From: Bacteroidales bacterium | GTDB taxonomy: Bacteria; Bacteroidota; Bacteroidia; Bacteroidales; GWA2-32-17 | Assembly: GCA_013314715.1 (NCBI GenBank) | Contig: JABUFC010000005.1 | Coordinates: 25,955 to 89,954 of the forward strand | Reading direction: 5' to 3' | Length of the DNA stretch: 64,000 nucleotides | Part shown: positions 7,125-15,483 of the stretch, piece after piece | Layout: each line of letters starts with the position of its first letter | How positions within the stretch are numbered: the first letter of the stretch is position 1 | Made by a program: the position numbers and the translations under genes | The notes under the pieces: model-generated | Told to the model about the DNA's origin: nothing | The model's database searches: none | The model's input: only the letters and a program-made list of their open reading frames with translations

Positions 7125-8498
7125 ATGAAAGATATGACTGTAGGAAAAGAATCCAAACTCATTTTGCAGTTTGCGATTCCTATGCTTTTAGGTAATGTTT
7201 TTCAGCAATTATATAATGTTGTTGATAGCATTATTGTTGGTCAATTTATAGGAAAGGCGGCCTTAGCGGCTGTAGGTGTTACCATGCCTTTAATTTTTAC
7301 ACTGATATCGTTAATAGTTGGTTTATCTATAGGTTTCAATGTTATTATTGCCCAATATTTTGGAGCTAAAGATTACAAGAATGTGCAACGAACCGTCGAT
7401 ACGATGAATATTATTTTATTTGCTTCATCTGCTCTATTTACCATTGTGGGTTTATGGGTGATGGATGATGTATTGACGTTGATAAAAACACCCGCTGAAA
7501 TTCATGTTCAAGCCATTCATTACCTGCGTATTTATTTATTGGGATTGGTTTTCTTTTTTGGTTATAATGGTAATGCAGCCATATACAGAGGGATGGGCGA
7601 TTCAAAAACTCCTTTATATTTTATAATATTTTCTACTATTATAAATATAGGGTTAGATTTATTGTTTGTAGCTGTTTTTAAATGGGGAATAGAGGGGGCA
7701 GCATGGGCCACCATTATTTCTCAGGCTTTGGCATTTTTTGCTTCGATTATTTATATCAATAAATTTCATAATTTTTTGAAATTTAAAATTTGGAGGCTCC
7801 AGTTTGATAAGTATATTTTTAAGAAATCGCTGCAAATAGGTTTACCGACTGCTTTACAGCAATCTTTTGTAGCTCTTGGAATGGTGGCTTTATTGAGTGT
7901 GGTAAATCTTTTCGGAACCGATGTGGTGGCGGCTTATTCTATTGCAACCCGTATTGAGTCGTTTATTGCTTTACCTGCCATGAATTTTGCTGCTGCACTT
8001 TCTACGTTTGTAGGGCAAAATATAGGTGCACAAAAGATTGATAGAGTTAAAAGCGGTTATTTTGCAACATTAAAAATGACATTAATTATTACTATTGTTT
8101 CTACCTTGCTTATATTAATATTTTCGTATCCTTTAACTCGTTTATTCACGAACGATTTATCGGTCATAAATATTAGTCGTGGGTATTTAAATATTGTATC
8201 CTTTTTCTTTATTTTTTTTACAACGATGTTTGTAAATAATGGAGTATTGAGAGGTGCAGGAGATACATTAATACCGATGTTCATAACTTTGTTTTCGTTA
8301 TGGATTGTTCGTATTCCGTTAGCTTATTTATTATCTAAAACATACAATTTTATAGGTATTTGGTGGGCAATTCCCATAGCTTGGTTTTTTGGCATGACAC
8401 TTTCGTATATATATTATAGAACAGGTCGATGGAAAAGCAAGTCGGTAGTTAAAAAATATGTACCTACCGATGAGGTTGATGTAATTGCTGAACCATAA
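7125..8498 (+). CDS. MATE-family efflux transporter
   Basis: This 457-residue protein has about 12 membrane segments in two internally similar halves, as in NorM/DinF-type exporters driven by Na+ or H+. The family opening is clear: IPMLLGNVFQQLYNVVDSII, then VGVTMPL. The second half begins near IGLPTALQQSFVALG. Typical substrates are cationic drugs and metabolites; none can be assigned here. It is convergent with serS, and the 73-bp gap between them contains only a weak 5-bp hairpin. Confidence 0.88.
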   Translation: MKDMTVGKESKLILQFAIPMLLGNVFQQLYNVVDSIIVGQFIGKAALAAVGVTMPLIFTLISLIVGLSIGFNVIIAQYFGAKDYKNVQRTVDTMNIILFASSALFTIVGLWVMDDVLTLIKTPAEIHVQAIHYLRIYLLGLVFFFGYNGNAAIYRGMGDSKTPLYFIIFSTIINIGLDLLFVAVFKWGIEGAAWATIISQALAFFASIIYINKFHNFLKFKIWRLQFDKYIFKKSLQIGLPTALQQSFVALGMVALLSVVNLFGTDVVAAYSIATRIESFIALPAMNFAAALSTFVGQNIGAQKIDRVKSGYFATLKMTLIITIVSTLLILIFSYPLTRLFTNDLSVINISRGYLNIVSFFFIFFTTMFVNNGVLRGAGDTLIPMFITLFSLWIVRIPLAYLLSKTYNFIGIWWAIPIAWFFGMTLSYIYYRTGRWKSKSVVKKYVPTDEVDVIAEP

Positions 8499-8571
8499 AT
8501 ATTTTTAATGCCAAGTTGAATTATTCAATTGACTTAGTTTTTAGAATACGGACAATCGTTGTCAATTATTT

Positions 8572-9843
8572 TTAATCAATCGTGGTAAAACCTGTATAAG
8601 GAATTAAGGCTTCAGGAATGAGGATACCATTTGGGGTTTGATAGTTTTCTAAAATAGCAGCTAAAATTCGTGGGAGTGCTAAGGCACTTCCATTAAGTGT
8701 ATGACATAAAACGTTTTTCTTGGTTTGGCTATCTTTATAACGTAGTTTGAGTCGATTGGCCTGAAATGATTCAAAATTTGATACGGAGCTTACTTCGAGC
8801 CAGCGTTGTTGAGCCATACTAAAAACTTCAAAATCGTAAGTGAGGGCAGAAGTAAAACTCATATCGCCACCACATAATTTAACAATACGATAGGGGAGTC
8901 CGAGTAATGCAACCAAATTTTCTACGTGTTTTACCATTTGTTCTAATTGCTCATATGAACGTTCGGGGTGTTCAATGACTACAATCTCTACTTTATCGAA
9001 TTGGTGCAGTCGGTTAAGACCACGCACGTCTTTGCCATAGGAACCCGCTTCGCGGCGGAAACACGGAGTATAAGCAGTATATTTAATGGGTAAATCGTTT
9101 TCATTTACAATAACATCTCTAAAAATATTGGTAACTGGAACTTCAGCTGTTGGTACTAAAAAGAAATTATCGAGTGTAATGTGATACATTTGACCTTCTT
9201 TATCGGGCAACTGGCCAGTACCAAATCCTGAAGCTTCGTTAACTATAAAAGGAGGAATAACTTCGTTGAATCCTGTTTCGATAGCTTTATCTAGAAAAAA
9301 GCTTATTAGTGCTCGTTGTAGTTTGGCACCTTTGCCTTTATAAACAGGAAAGCCGGCACCTGTAATTTTATTGCCAAGTTCAAAGTCGATAATATCGTAT
9401 TTTTTTGCTAAATCCCAGTGTGGTAAGCCATTATTTGCAGTAGCAGATGGACCACCGCTTCGTACAATAACATTATCTTCAGCTGTTTTGCCGAGTGGTA
9501 CTGTTGGGTGAGGCATATTGGGGAGGGTTACAATTAATTGATCTATTTGCTCTTCTATTTGTTGGTATTTTTGTTGCAATTCTTGAGCTTTTATTTTGAG
9601 CGTATTGGTTTGTAACTTTGCCTCTTCGGCTTTTTCTTTTAAGCCTTGTTTTATATAATTTCCAATTTCTTTTGCTATGCGATTAAGTTCGGCTTGAGTG
9701 TCGTCGGCATCTTTTTGGTTTTTACGACGTTGTGAATCGAGCTCAATAATTTTTTCAATAGTTTCGGTGGCATCGATATTTTTAATTTTTAGACGCTCAA
9801 TAACTTCATTTTTTTGCTCTAAAATGGTTTTTAACTGTATCAT
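8572..9843 (-). CDS. serS: Seryl-tRNA synthetase
   Basis: This is a full-length class II synthetase (423 residues) that charges tRNA-Ser. The N-terminal coiled-coil arm (about 1-110, rich in Lys, Glu and Gln) binds the long variable arm of tRNA-Ser. The catalytic core carries the Ser-pocket motif TAEVPVTN and motif 2 (FRREAGSYG), and motif 3 lies near NGSALALPRILAAILE. It lies downstream of rplU-rpmA, but a strong intrinsic terminator sits only 10 bases before its start codon. No separate promoter is visible, so expression probably depends on read-through or attenuation. Confidence 0.95.
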   Translation of the reverse strand: MIQLKTILEQKNEVIERLKIKNIDATETIEKIIELDSQRRKNQKDADDTQAELNRIAKEIGNYIKQGLKEKAEEAKLQTNTLKIKAQELQQKYQQIEEQIDQLIVTLPNMPHPTVPLGKTAEDNVIVRSGGPSATANNGLPHWDLAKKYDIIDFELGNKITGAGFPVYKGKGAKLQRALISFFLDKAIETGFNEVIPPFIVNEASGFGTGQLPDKEGQMYHITLDNFFLVPTAEVPVTNIFRDVIVNENDLPIKYTAYTPCFRREAGSYGKDVRGLNRLHQFDKVEIVVIEHPERSYEQLEQMVKHVENLVALLGLPYRIVKLCGGDMSFTSALTYDFEVFSMAQQRWLEVSSVSNFESFQANRLKLRYKDSQTKKNVLCHTLNGSALALPRILAAILENYQTPNGILIPEALIPYTGFTTID

Positions 9844-9852
9844 AATTTTTTG

Positions 9853-9896
9853 TAAAAAAAAACTCCTTAGTTATCTAGCAAGATAAGCTAAGGAGT
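9853..9896 (-). terminator. Strong terminator between rpmA and serS
   Basis: On the minus strand ACTCCTTAGCTTATC pairs with GATAACTAAGGAGT (one bulge) and is followed by nine T. The T-run ends about 10 bases before the serS ATG, so the structure can act as terminator or attenuator. Confidence 0.8.
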
Positions 9897-9917
9897 GAAT
9901 TTATTAATCTTAATAAC

Positions 9918-10181
9918 TTATTGAATATTAACAGGCTCAACGGAAACGTATGATTTGTTGTCTTTTTTTCTTTTGAAAACAACTTTACCATCGACCAATG
10001 CAAAAAGTGTATGGTCTTTTCCCATTCCTACGTTAAGGCTGGGATAATGTACGGTTCCGCGTTGACGTACGATAATATTGCCTGCTTTAGCAAATTGTCC
10101 GCCATATATTTTAACACCTAATCGCTTACTGTGCGATTCGCGACCATTGGTTGAACTACCTGCTCCTTTCTTATGTGCCAT
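9918..10181 (-). CDS. rpmA: Ribosomal protein bL27
   Basis: This 87-residue large-subunit protein has an N-terminal tail reaching the peptidyl-transferase centre. The sequence begins [16 protein letters not shown], the mature-type N-terminus without the cleaved extension seen in Firmicutes. VKIYGGQ and the VRQRGT motif are canonical. It is the second gene of the rplU-rpmA operon, 11 bases after rplU, as in most bacteria. Confidence 0.96.
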   Translation of the reverse strand: MAHKKGAGSSTNGRESHSKRLGVKIYGGQFAKAGNIIVRQRGTVHYPSLNVGMGKDHTLFALVDGKVVFKRKKDNKSYVSVEPVNIQ

Positions 10182-10192
10182 AATTCTTTATT

Positions 10193-10504
10193 TTAGAGTT
10201 GAATATTTTCGATTTCTATTTGCGAGAAGAATTGACGATGCCCGTTTAATTTACGATAACCATTACGTCTTTTCTTTTTAAATACTAAAACTTTATCGCC
10301 TTTTAAATGTTTAATAATTCTAGCAGAAATTTTAGCTCCATTTATGTAGGGAGCACCTACCGTTATTTTTCCGTCGTTATCGGCTAATAATATTTTAGAA
10401 AATTCAACTGAAGCGCCTTCTTCGGCACTCAAACGGTGTACGAAAAATTTCTTTCCTTTTTCAACTTTAAATTGCTGTCCAGCAATATCTACAATAGCAT
10501 ACAT
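10193..10504 (-). CDS. rplU: Ribosomal protein bL21
   Basis: bL21 has 103 residues with the classic start [17 protein letters not shown] and the C-terminal RNA-binding stretch [16 protein letters not shown] longer frame begins at 10558, but its first 18 codons would lie across the promoter (10536-10565). The start at 10504, 25-30 bases after the predicted transcription start, is therefore chosen; it also gives the usual family length. Confidence 0.95.
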   Translation of the reverse strand: MYAIVDIAGQQFKVEKGKKFFVHRLSAEEGASVEFSKILLADNDGKITVGAPYINGAKISARIIKHLKGDKVLVFKKKRRNGYRKLNGHRQFFSQIEIENIQL

Positions 10505-10535
10505 GATGATATCAAATAGGTTTTGTTTTGGACTG

Positions 10536-10565
10536 CAAAGATATAAAGTTTTTTTCAATCTTCAA
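10536..10565 (-). promoter_or_regulatory. Promoter of rplU-rpmA
   Basis: On the minus strand TTG (10565-10563) is separated by 19 bases from an exact -7 box TATCTTTG (10543-10536). This is a full Bacteroidota promoter and fixes the rplU start downstream of it. Confidence 0.65.
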
Positions 10566-10647
10566 CTCTTTTTTATGAAAAAAATAATTAACGACAATTT
10601 TTTTATAAAAAAATGTACGAAAGCTTATTTATACGAAATGATTTTCT

Positions 10648-10655
10648 TATTTTTG
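10648..10655 (+). promoter_or_regulatory. -7 box TATTTTTG for the BFN-domain gene
   Basis: This is an exact TAnnTTTG match, 23 bases before the start codon, in the divergent gap opposite the rplU promoter. Confidence 0.5.
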
Positions 10656-10678
10656 TTCAAAAGTAATGGTACGAATAA

Positions 10679-11269
10679 ATGAAGAAGATTAAGTTAAACG
10701 TAGTTGGTTTATCATATAGCGAAACTCATTCGGGGGCTTATGCTTTAGTGTTGCAAGAAGAAAATGGAAGTAGGCGAATACCCATTATTATAGGTTCGTT
10801 CGAAGCACAAGCCATAGCTATTCAATTAGAAAAATTAAAACCACCACGTCCTCTTACTCATGATTTATTTGTAATGTTTGCTTCGGCATTTAAGGTTGAT
10901 TTGCTTGAGGTTAATATATATAAATTAGAAGAAGGTATTTTTTATTCGAATTTGATTTTGCAAAAAGACGATGAACAAGTTGAGATAGATAGCCGTACCT
11001 CTGATGCTATTGCGTTGGCACTTCGTTTTGAATGTCCCATATATACAACTCAAGATATTTTAGATAAAGCTGGCATTTTACTTACATTTGAAGAAGAAAA
11101 AGATGAAGAAAATCAGATTGCCGAGAATGATAATAATAGACCATCGTTTTATTCAAAATATACCATTGATGAGTTAGAAGAAATGCTTAATAAGGCTATT
11201 GAAAATGAAGAATACGAAAAAGCATCGTCTATTAGAGATGAGTTAGCACGTCGTAAGAAAGATTTTTAA
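10679..11269 (+). CDS. Bifunctional nuclease (DUF151) domain protein with UVR motif
   Basis: The 196 residues contain a BFN/DUF151 domain (about 1-135) with the family core (ALVLQEENGSRRIPIIIG, then EAQAIAIQLE, and SRTSDAIALALRF). A C-terminal UVR motif follows (about 158-193, IDELEEMLNKAIENEEYEKA). BFN proteins have been linked to nuclease activity in plants, and Bacteroidota commonly carry this two-domain form. The UVR helix suggests protein contact as in UvrB/UvrC or ClpC. The cellular role is not established. It is followed at 24 bases by a permease gene, probably in the same operon. Confidence 0.85.
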   Translation: MKKIKLNVVGLSYSETHSGAYALVLQEENGSRRIPIIIGSFEAQAIAIQLEKLKPPRPLTHDLFVMFASAFKVDLLEVNIYKLEEGIFYSNLILQKDDEQVEIDSRTSDAIALALRFECPIYTTQDILDKAGILLTFEEEKDEENQIAENDNNRPSFYSKYTIDELEEMLNKAIENEEYEKASSIRDELARRKKDF

Positions 11270-11293
11270 TTAATAGAATTTAAATAAAGTTAT

Positions 11294-12556
11294 ATGAGTC
11301 TAAAATTTAGATTAATTGTGATGAATTTTCTCCAATTTTTTGTTTGGGGTGCTTGGCTTATTACTATTGCAAATTATTGGTTTGGAACTAAACAATGGGG
11401 GAGCGAAGAATTTGGTGCCGTATTTTTAACATTGGGTATTGCTTCACTTTTTATGCCCACTCTTACGGGTATTATTGCCGATAAATGGATGAATGCTGAA
11501 AAATTATATGGCATACTTCATCTTTTGAGCGGGGCTACTGTTTTTTGTTTTCCACTTATTAACGATCCATCTACTTTTTTTTGGTTTATGCTGTTGGCTA
11601 TGTGTTTTTATATGCCTACTATTGCACTTACCAATACGGTTGGATACAATGCTTTAAAAACTCATGGTTACGATGTAGTAAAAGATTTTCCACCCATTCG
11701 TGTATTTGGAACTATTGGTTTTATTGTTGCTATGTGGATTACTAACCTTACGGGAAACAAAGCTACTGAGATACAATTTTATATTTCGGCATTTGCTTCT
11801 TTTGTATTGGGTATATATTCTTTTACTTTACCTAAATGTCCTCCACAATTAAAATCTTCGGGAAGTTCTTCGTTGGTTAAGCTTTTAGGGTTAGACGCAT
11901 TTAAGTTATTTGCTAATTACAAAATGGCTTTGTTTTTTATTTTTTCGATGCTTTTGGGTGCTTCGTTGCAATTAACTAATATGTATGGCGATGTGTTTTT
12001 AGATGAATTTAAAAATCTACCACAGTATGCCGATTCGTTTGTGGTTCGTTATTCTACGATTATCATGTCTATTTCGCAAATGTCCGAAACGCTTTTCATT
12101 CTTACTATTCCATTTTTCTTGCGAAAATTTGGCATTAAAAAAGTTATGCTTATGAGCATGTTTGCTTGGGTACTACGTTTTGGTTTGTTTGGGTATGGAA
12201 ATCCTGAAGATGGTTTATGGATGATAATTTTATCATGTATTATATATGGTATGGCATTCGACTTTTTTAATATATCGGGAGCATTATTTGTTGAAACCCA
12301 ATGCGACTCGTCTATTAGAGCAAGTGCACAAGGTTTATTTATGATGATGACCAATGGTTTTGGTACCATGATTGGTGCTTTAACAAGTGGTATTATTATT
12401 AAAAAATTCTTTATTCTTCCTAATGGTTTTAGAGACTGGCATCATATATGGATTACTTTTGCCTTATATGCTTTAGTGGTTGCTCTTTTGTTTGCTCTTT
12501 TATTTAAACATAAACATAATCCTAATGATCCTAAGTTACAAAATATAGCTCATTGA
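11294..12556 (+). CDS. Nucleoside:H+ symporter-type MFS permease (NupG-like)
   Basis: This 420-residue protein has 12 predicted membrane segments. It resembles the NupG/XapB nucleoside symporters: MNFLQFFVWGAWLITIANYW at the start, GIIADKWMNAEKLYGILH in loop 2-3, and a FPPIRVFGTIGFIVAMW stretch. It likely brings nucleosides into the cytoplasm. Linkage to thyA fits pyrimidine metabolism but proves nothing. It ends in TGA, showing that TGA is an ordinary stop codon in this organism. Confidence 0.75.
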   Translation: MSLKFRLIVMNFLQFFVWGAWLITIANYWFGTKQWGSEEFGAVFLTLGIASLFMPTLTGIIADKWMNAEKLYGILHLLSGATVFCFPLINDPSTFFWFMLLAMCFYMPTIALTNTVGYNALKTHGYDVVKDFPPIRVFGTIGFIVAMWITNLTGNKATEIQFYISAFASFVLGIYSFTLPKCPPQLKSSGSSSLVKLLGLDAFKLFANYKMALFFIFSMLLGASLQLTNMYGDVFLDEFKNLPQYADSFVVRYSTIIMSISQMSETLFILTIPFFLRKFGIKKVMLMSMFAWVLRFGLFGYGNPEDGLWMIILSCIIYGMAFDFFNISGALFVETQCDSSIRASAQGLFMMMTNGFGTMIGALTSGIIIKKFFILPNGFRDWHHIWITFALYALVVALLFALLFKHKHNPNDPKLQNIAH

Positions 12557-12579
12557 TTATTTATTGAAAATTAATAGAG

Positions 12580-12681
12580 ATGAAGATTCTTAATGCTAAA
12601 TTGTTAATTGTTAGTTTTTTCATACTTATGATTTTGTTAGGCTTAGAGCGAATCTTTACAACACTTGTAAAAATAGTTTGA
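12580..12681 (+). CDS. Possible 33-residue single-span membrane peptide
   Basis: A short frame lies between the permease and thyA. It starts MKILNAKLLIVSF and continues through a hydrophobic stretch (about residues 8-23), ending with basic residues and TGA. The single membrane span with positive ends is typical of small membrane proteins, and it nearly fills the gap in an apparent operon. There is no homologue I recognise. Chance occurrence in AT-rich DNA is quite possible. Confidence 0.35.
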   Translation: MKILNAKLLIVSFFILMILLGLERIFTTLVKIV

Positions 12682-12700
12682 AAATTAAAACATTAATAAA

Positions 12701-13495
12701 ATGAAGCCATACTTAGATTTACTTCAGCATGTACTCGATCATGGCACCTTAAAGAGCGATAGAACCGGTGTTGGAACAAAGAGTATTTTTGGATATCAGA
12801 TGCGATTTGACTTACAAAAAGGTTTTCCTTTGGTAACTACTAAAAAAGTACATTTAAAATCGATTATTTATGAATTGTTATGGTTCTTAAATGGTGATAC
12901 TAATATTAATTATTTAAAAGATAATGGTGTAAGTATTTGGGATGAGTGGGCCGATATGAATGGTAATTTAGGACCAGTGTATGGGCATCAATGGCGAAAA
13001 TGGGAATCGAACGATGGTAAAATAATCGATCAAATTTCGGAAGTGGTTGAATCTATTAAGCATAATCCCGACTCACGTCGTCATATTGTGAGTGCATGGA
13101 ATGTGGGCGATTTGGATAAAATGGCATTACCTCCCTGCCATATCTTGTTCCAATTTTATGTTGCAGATGGAAAACTTTCGTGCCAAATGTATCAGCGTAG
13201 TGGCGATTTGTTTTTAGGTGTTCCTTTTAATATAGCTTCGTATTCGTTATTAACTATGATGATGGCACAGGTTTGTAATTTACAACCTGGTGAATTTATT
13301 CACACTTTAGGCGATGCACATATATATACTTTTCATTTTGATCAAGTAAGAACACAAATACAACGAGAACCACGTCCATTACCCATTATGAAAATAAATC
13401 CTCATGTAAAAAATATTTTCTCTTTTAAATATACCGACTTTACGCTCGAAGGTTACGATCCTCATCCTCCTATCAAAGGACCAGTGGCAGTATAG
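12701..13495 (+). CDS. thyA: Thymidylate synthase
   Basis: ThyA (264 residues, the normal bacterial length) methylates dUMP to dTMP with methylene-tetrahydrofolate. The active-site Cys lies in [11 protein letters not shown], with the dUMP/folate motifs [19 protein letters not shown] and HTLGDAHIY. The C-terminus ends GPVAV, which closes over the active site. A hairpin terminator follows at once. Confidence 0.97.
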   Translation: MKPYLDLLQHVLDHGTLKSDRTGVGTKSIFGYQMRFDLQKGFPLVTTKKVHLKSIIYELLWFLNGDTNINYLKDNGVSIWDEWADMNGNLGPVYGHQWRKWESNDGKIIDQISEVVESIKHNPDSRRHIVSAWNVGDLDKMALPPCHILFQFYVADGKLSCQMYQRSGDLFLGVPFNIASYSLLTMMMAQVCNLQPGEFIHTLGDAHIYTFHFDQVRTQIQREPRPLPIMKINPHVKNIFSFKYTDFTLEGYDPHPPIKGPVAV

Positions 13496-13500
13496 TAACA

Positions 13501-13526
13501 GAAAAGCCCTGTTTTCAGGGCTTTTC
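13501..13526 (+). terminator. Hairpin terminator after thyA
   Basis: GAAAAGCCCTG pairs perfectly with CAGGGCTTTTC around a TTTT loop. The T-run is partly inside the stem, so it may also serve as a bidirectional end for the small minus-strand gene beyond. Confidence 0.65.
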
Positions 13527-13583
13527 GCCATTTTGCAGCATTGCAAAAAGGAACTAATTTAAAACTTATATGCTATGAAAAAA

Positions 13584-13763
13584 CTAGTTCAATCGTTCGG
13601 CTTTACTCGATTGGGCTATGTCGTAATGAGGAAATATTTTATAAATAATAGAGTTATCTTCGTTATATATATTGCTAACAAGTACATATAATACGGGACG
13701 TTTAAAGTTTGAATAACGTTTTACGACTTTTACCGTAGGTTCTTTTTTTGTGTGTTGGTTCAT
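13584..13763 (-). CDS. Small basic protein of unknown function
   Basis: This 59-residue frame starts MNQHTKKEPTVKVVKRYSN, then has a hydrophobic strand-like part (RPVLYVLVSNIYN) and a mixed tail. I do not recognise the family. An exact -7 box TAACTTTG lies 16 bases before this ATG and overlaps none of the frame, which supports it as a real, separately transcribed gene. It also argues against a start six codons upstream. Confidence 0.5.
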   Translation of the reverse strand: MNQHTKKEPTVKVVKRYSNFKRPVLYVLVSNIYNEDNSIIYKIFPHYDIAQSSKAERLN

Positions 13764-13778
13764 GACTGTAATTTTTAG

Positions 13779-13786
13779 CAAAGTTA
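13779..13786 (-). promoter_or_regulatory. -7 box TAACTTTG for the 59-residue gene
   Basis: This is an exact TAnnTTTG match on the minus strand, 16 bases before the chosen start. No good -33 TTG is seen. Confidence 0.45.
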
Positions 13787-13900
13787 CAGCCTAAAACCAT
13801 TTAGTATAAAAAAATTTGATTAAAAGTTAAATAGTGTTGATGAAGATATAAAACTTATCTATTTTTTAGATGAACATGAATTTTGAATAGATAAATGAAA

Positions 13901-14497
13901 TTAAAAACTTGACTTTTCACTGGGTTTATTAGATACTAAAACTCCTACGCAACCTTTTCCGCTACATTTTTCAGAAGCAGTAACATAAACAATAAGTTCC
14001 ATGGTAGATGCTGCAGTAAATTCAAAAGAAGTAGAAGGGCGATAACGTTTCATTTCTATTTCGTCTTGATATTTCGATATTTCGAGCTTTAAATTATTGA
14101 TGTTAGCATCGATTTCGATTTTCTTTTTACCACCTTTGATTTTTACTTTTTGATTTTCGAGTGATATTAGAAATTGTTTTTTTTGCTCAATTGTTTTGAG
14201 CAGTTCTTCATCGATCCCAGTAGAGAAATAAACTTTGCCTGTATTATCAGTAACTTTTATACTAACTTCGTTCATTATTTGCGATGAAACAAGAAATGAA
14301 ATTTTATAATCTTTACCTTCGTTGCATATAATATTTAATTTTGACGATTTGCCAGCGAAAAAAACTGCACTTTTCGATTGAATATCATATTTCCATGGAT
14401 AACGAATGCCGCTTCTTTGAACCGTTAAAAAATCACTGCAATTTTGCCCCAAACTAAAGATGGGAACGAAAAGTAATAAATATGCTAATTTTTTCAT
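13901..14497 (-). CDS. Secreted protein of unknown function
   Basis: The 198 residues include a signal peptide (1-17, MKKLAYLLLFVPIFSLGQ). The mature part is beta-rich at both ends, with a Lys-rich alpha-helical or coiled-coil middle (about 98-140, containing KIKGGKKKIEIDA). Two cysteines near the C-terminus (CSGKGC) could form a disulfide. No family is recognised. It lies 14 bases downstream of a lipoprotein gene on the same strand, so the two probably form an envelope-located pair. Confidence 0.65.
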   Translation of the reverse strand: MKKLAYLLLFVPIFSLGQNCSDFLTVQRSGIRYPWKYDIQSKSAVFFAGKSSKLNIICNEGKDYKISFLVSSQIMNEVSIKVTDNTGKVYFSTGIDEELLKTIEQKKQFLISLENQKVKIKGGKKKIEIDANINNLKLEISKYQDEIEMKRYRPSTSFEFTAASTMELIVYVTASEKCSGKGCVGVLVSNKPSEKSSF

Positions 14498-14511
14498 AGT
14501 TGTCAGTTTTT

Positions 14512-15387
14512 TTAAGCTTGTTTAATAATTTCGTTTCTTATTTTTTCAATAGTTTGTTTTAATTGCAAATATGTTTCGTTATCAATTTTGTATATAGTTT
14601 TAGCTCCAATAATAATTTTTGTAGTATCTTGTGATATGTTTTTATCTTCTTCGGTAGTGGCACTAATTTTATCCATTAAATTTTTAATAGATAATAGATC
14701 GTTTTTAATATTTTGTGTTGTGCTTTGATCTTTAAGTGATTCTATCATTCCAATAAGATTTTGTAAAACTATTTTTTGTGAAGCGATACGTTGTATAATT
14801 GGATTTTTTTCATCGTATTTGTTAACCAGTTGAAATGCAATGTACATGCTTTCAATCCAACCACCCGTGCTAATTAATGCAAGTGTTATGCCATCGTCGT
14901 TTTGTTGCAAGTGGTCAATAACGTTGTAAAAAGAATTGTTGGTAATGGCACTGATAGAGTCTACATTGGTAATATTGTTTTCGAGACGGTCAAAAGTAGA
15001 TTTTTCTATAGCATTGGTTATTCCAATTTGATCGCTCATGCTTTTTATTTTGCTAAAATAGCGAACGGTTTCCTGAAATTTACTAAAGGTAGCTAAATAA
15101 GCCATATCGGCTGCATATACACCCAGGTTTAATTTTTGTTTGATGGGATCAATAAAATTTGTTTTTTCGGGAGCTGTTATATTGGCTTTAAACGAGGCTT
15201 TTGAATTTTTTAATAATGATATAAACTCATCGGGTGAGGGTACCTGATAAATAATTTCTGATTTTATATTTTCGCTACTATCAATAAGGGTATCTGAATT
15301 ATCAATAGTTTTTGTGTCGTTATTATTACCACACGAAGTAAACAATAACGAAACCCAAATTCCAATAAATAGAATCGATTTATTCAT
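14512..15387 (-). CDS. Lipoprotein of unknown function
   Basis: The 291 residues open with a lipoprotein signal peptide and lipobox (LLFTSCG, Cys about residue 19). An acidic, Asp/Ser-rich spacer follows, as in surface-exported Bacteroidota lipoproteins. The rest is almost wholly alpha-helical, with long amphipathic stretches and no catalytic motif I recognise. It has a full promoter 24-50 bases upstream and is followed by the secreted 198-residue protein. Confidence 0.65.
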   Translation of the reverse strand: MNKSILFIGIWVSLLFTSCGNNNDTKTIDNSDTLIDSSENIKSEIIYQVPSPDEFISLLKNSKASFKANITAPEKTNFIDPIKQKLNLGVYAADMAYLATFSKFQETVRYFSKIKSMSDQIGITNAIEKSTFDRLENNITNVDSISAITNNSFYNVIDHLQQNDDGITLALISTGGWIESMYIAFQLVNKYDEKNPIIQRIASQKIVLQNLIGMIESLKDQSTTQNIKNDLLSIKNLMDKISATTEEDKNISQDTTKIIIGAKTIYKIDNETYLQLKQTIEKIRNEIIKQA

Positions 15388-15410
15388 GATAGTTAATTTT
15401 AAATTATATG

Positions 15411-15440
15411 CAAACTTACATTATTTTTTGAAAATGTCAA
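15411..15440 (-). promoter_or_regulatory. Promoter of the lipoprotein gene
   Basis: On the minus strand TTTTTTG (TTG at 15440-15438) is followed after 19 bases by TAAGTTTG (15418-15411), a complete match to the Bacteroidota -33/-7 pattern. Confidence 0.65.
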
Positions 15441-15483
15441 AAAATGATTTGTTTTTGATAATAAATAATAAATGTGTATTCGT

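Noticed and set aside
8551..8571. Small GACAA/TTGTC hairpin between the MATE gene and serS as a terminator
   Set aside because: The stem is only 5 bp and the following T-run is interrupted; not enough to call.
10505..10558. Eighteen extra N-terminal residues on L21
   Set aside because: This part lies in the promoter, and the family begins at MYAIVD.
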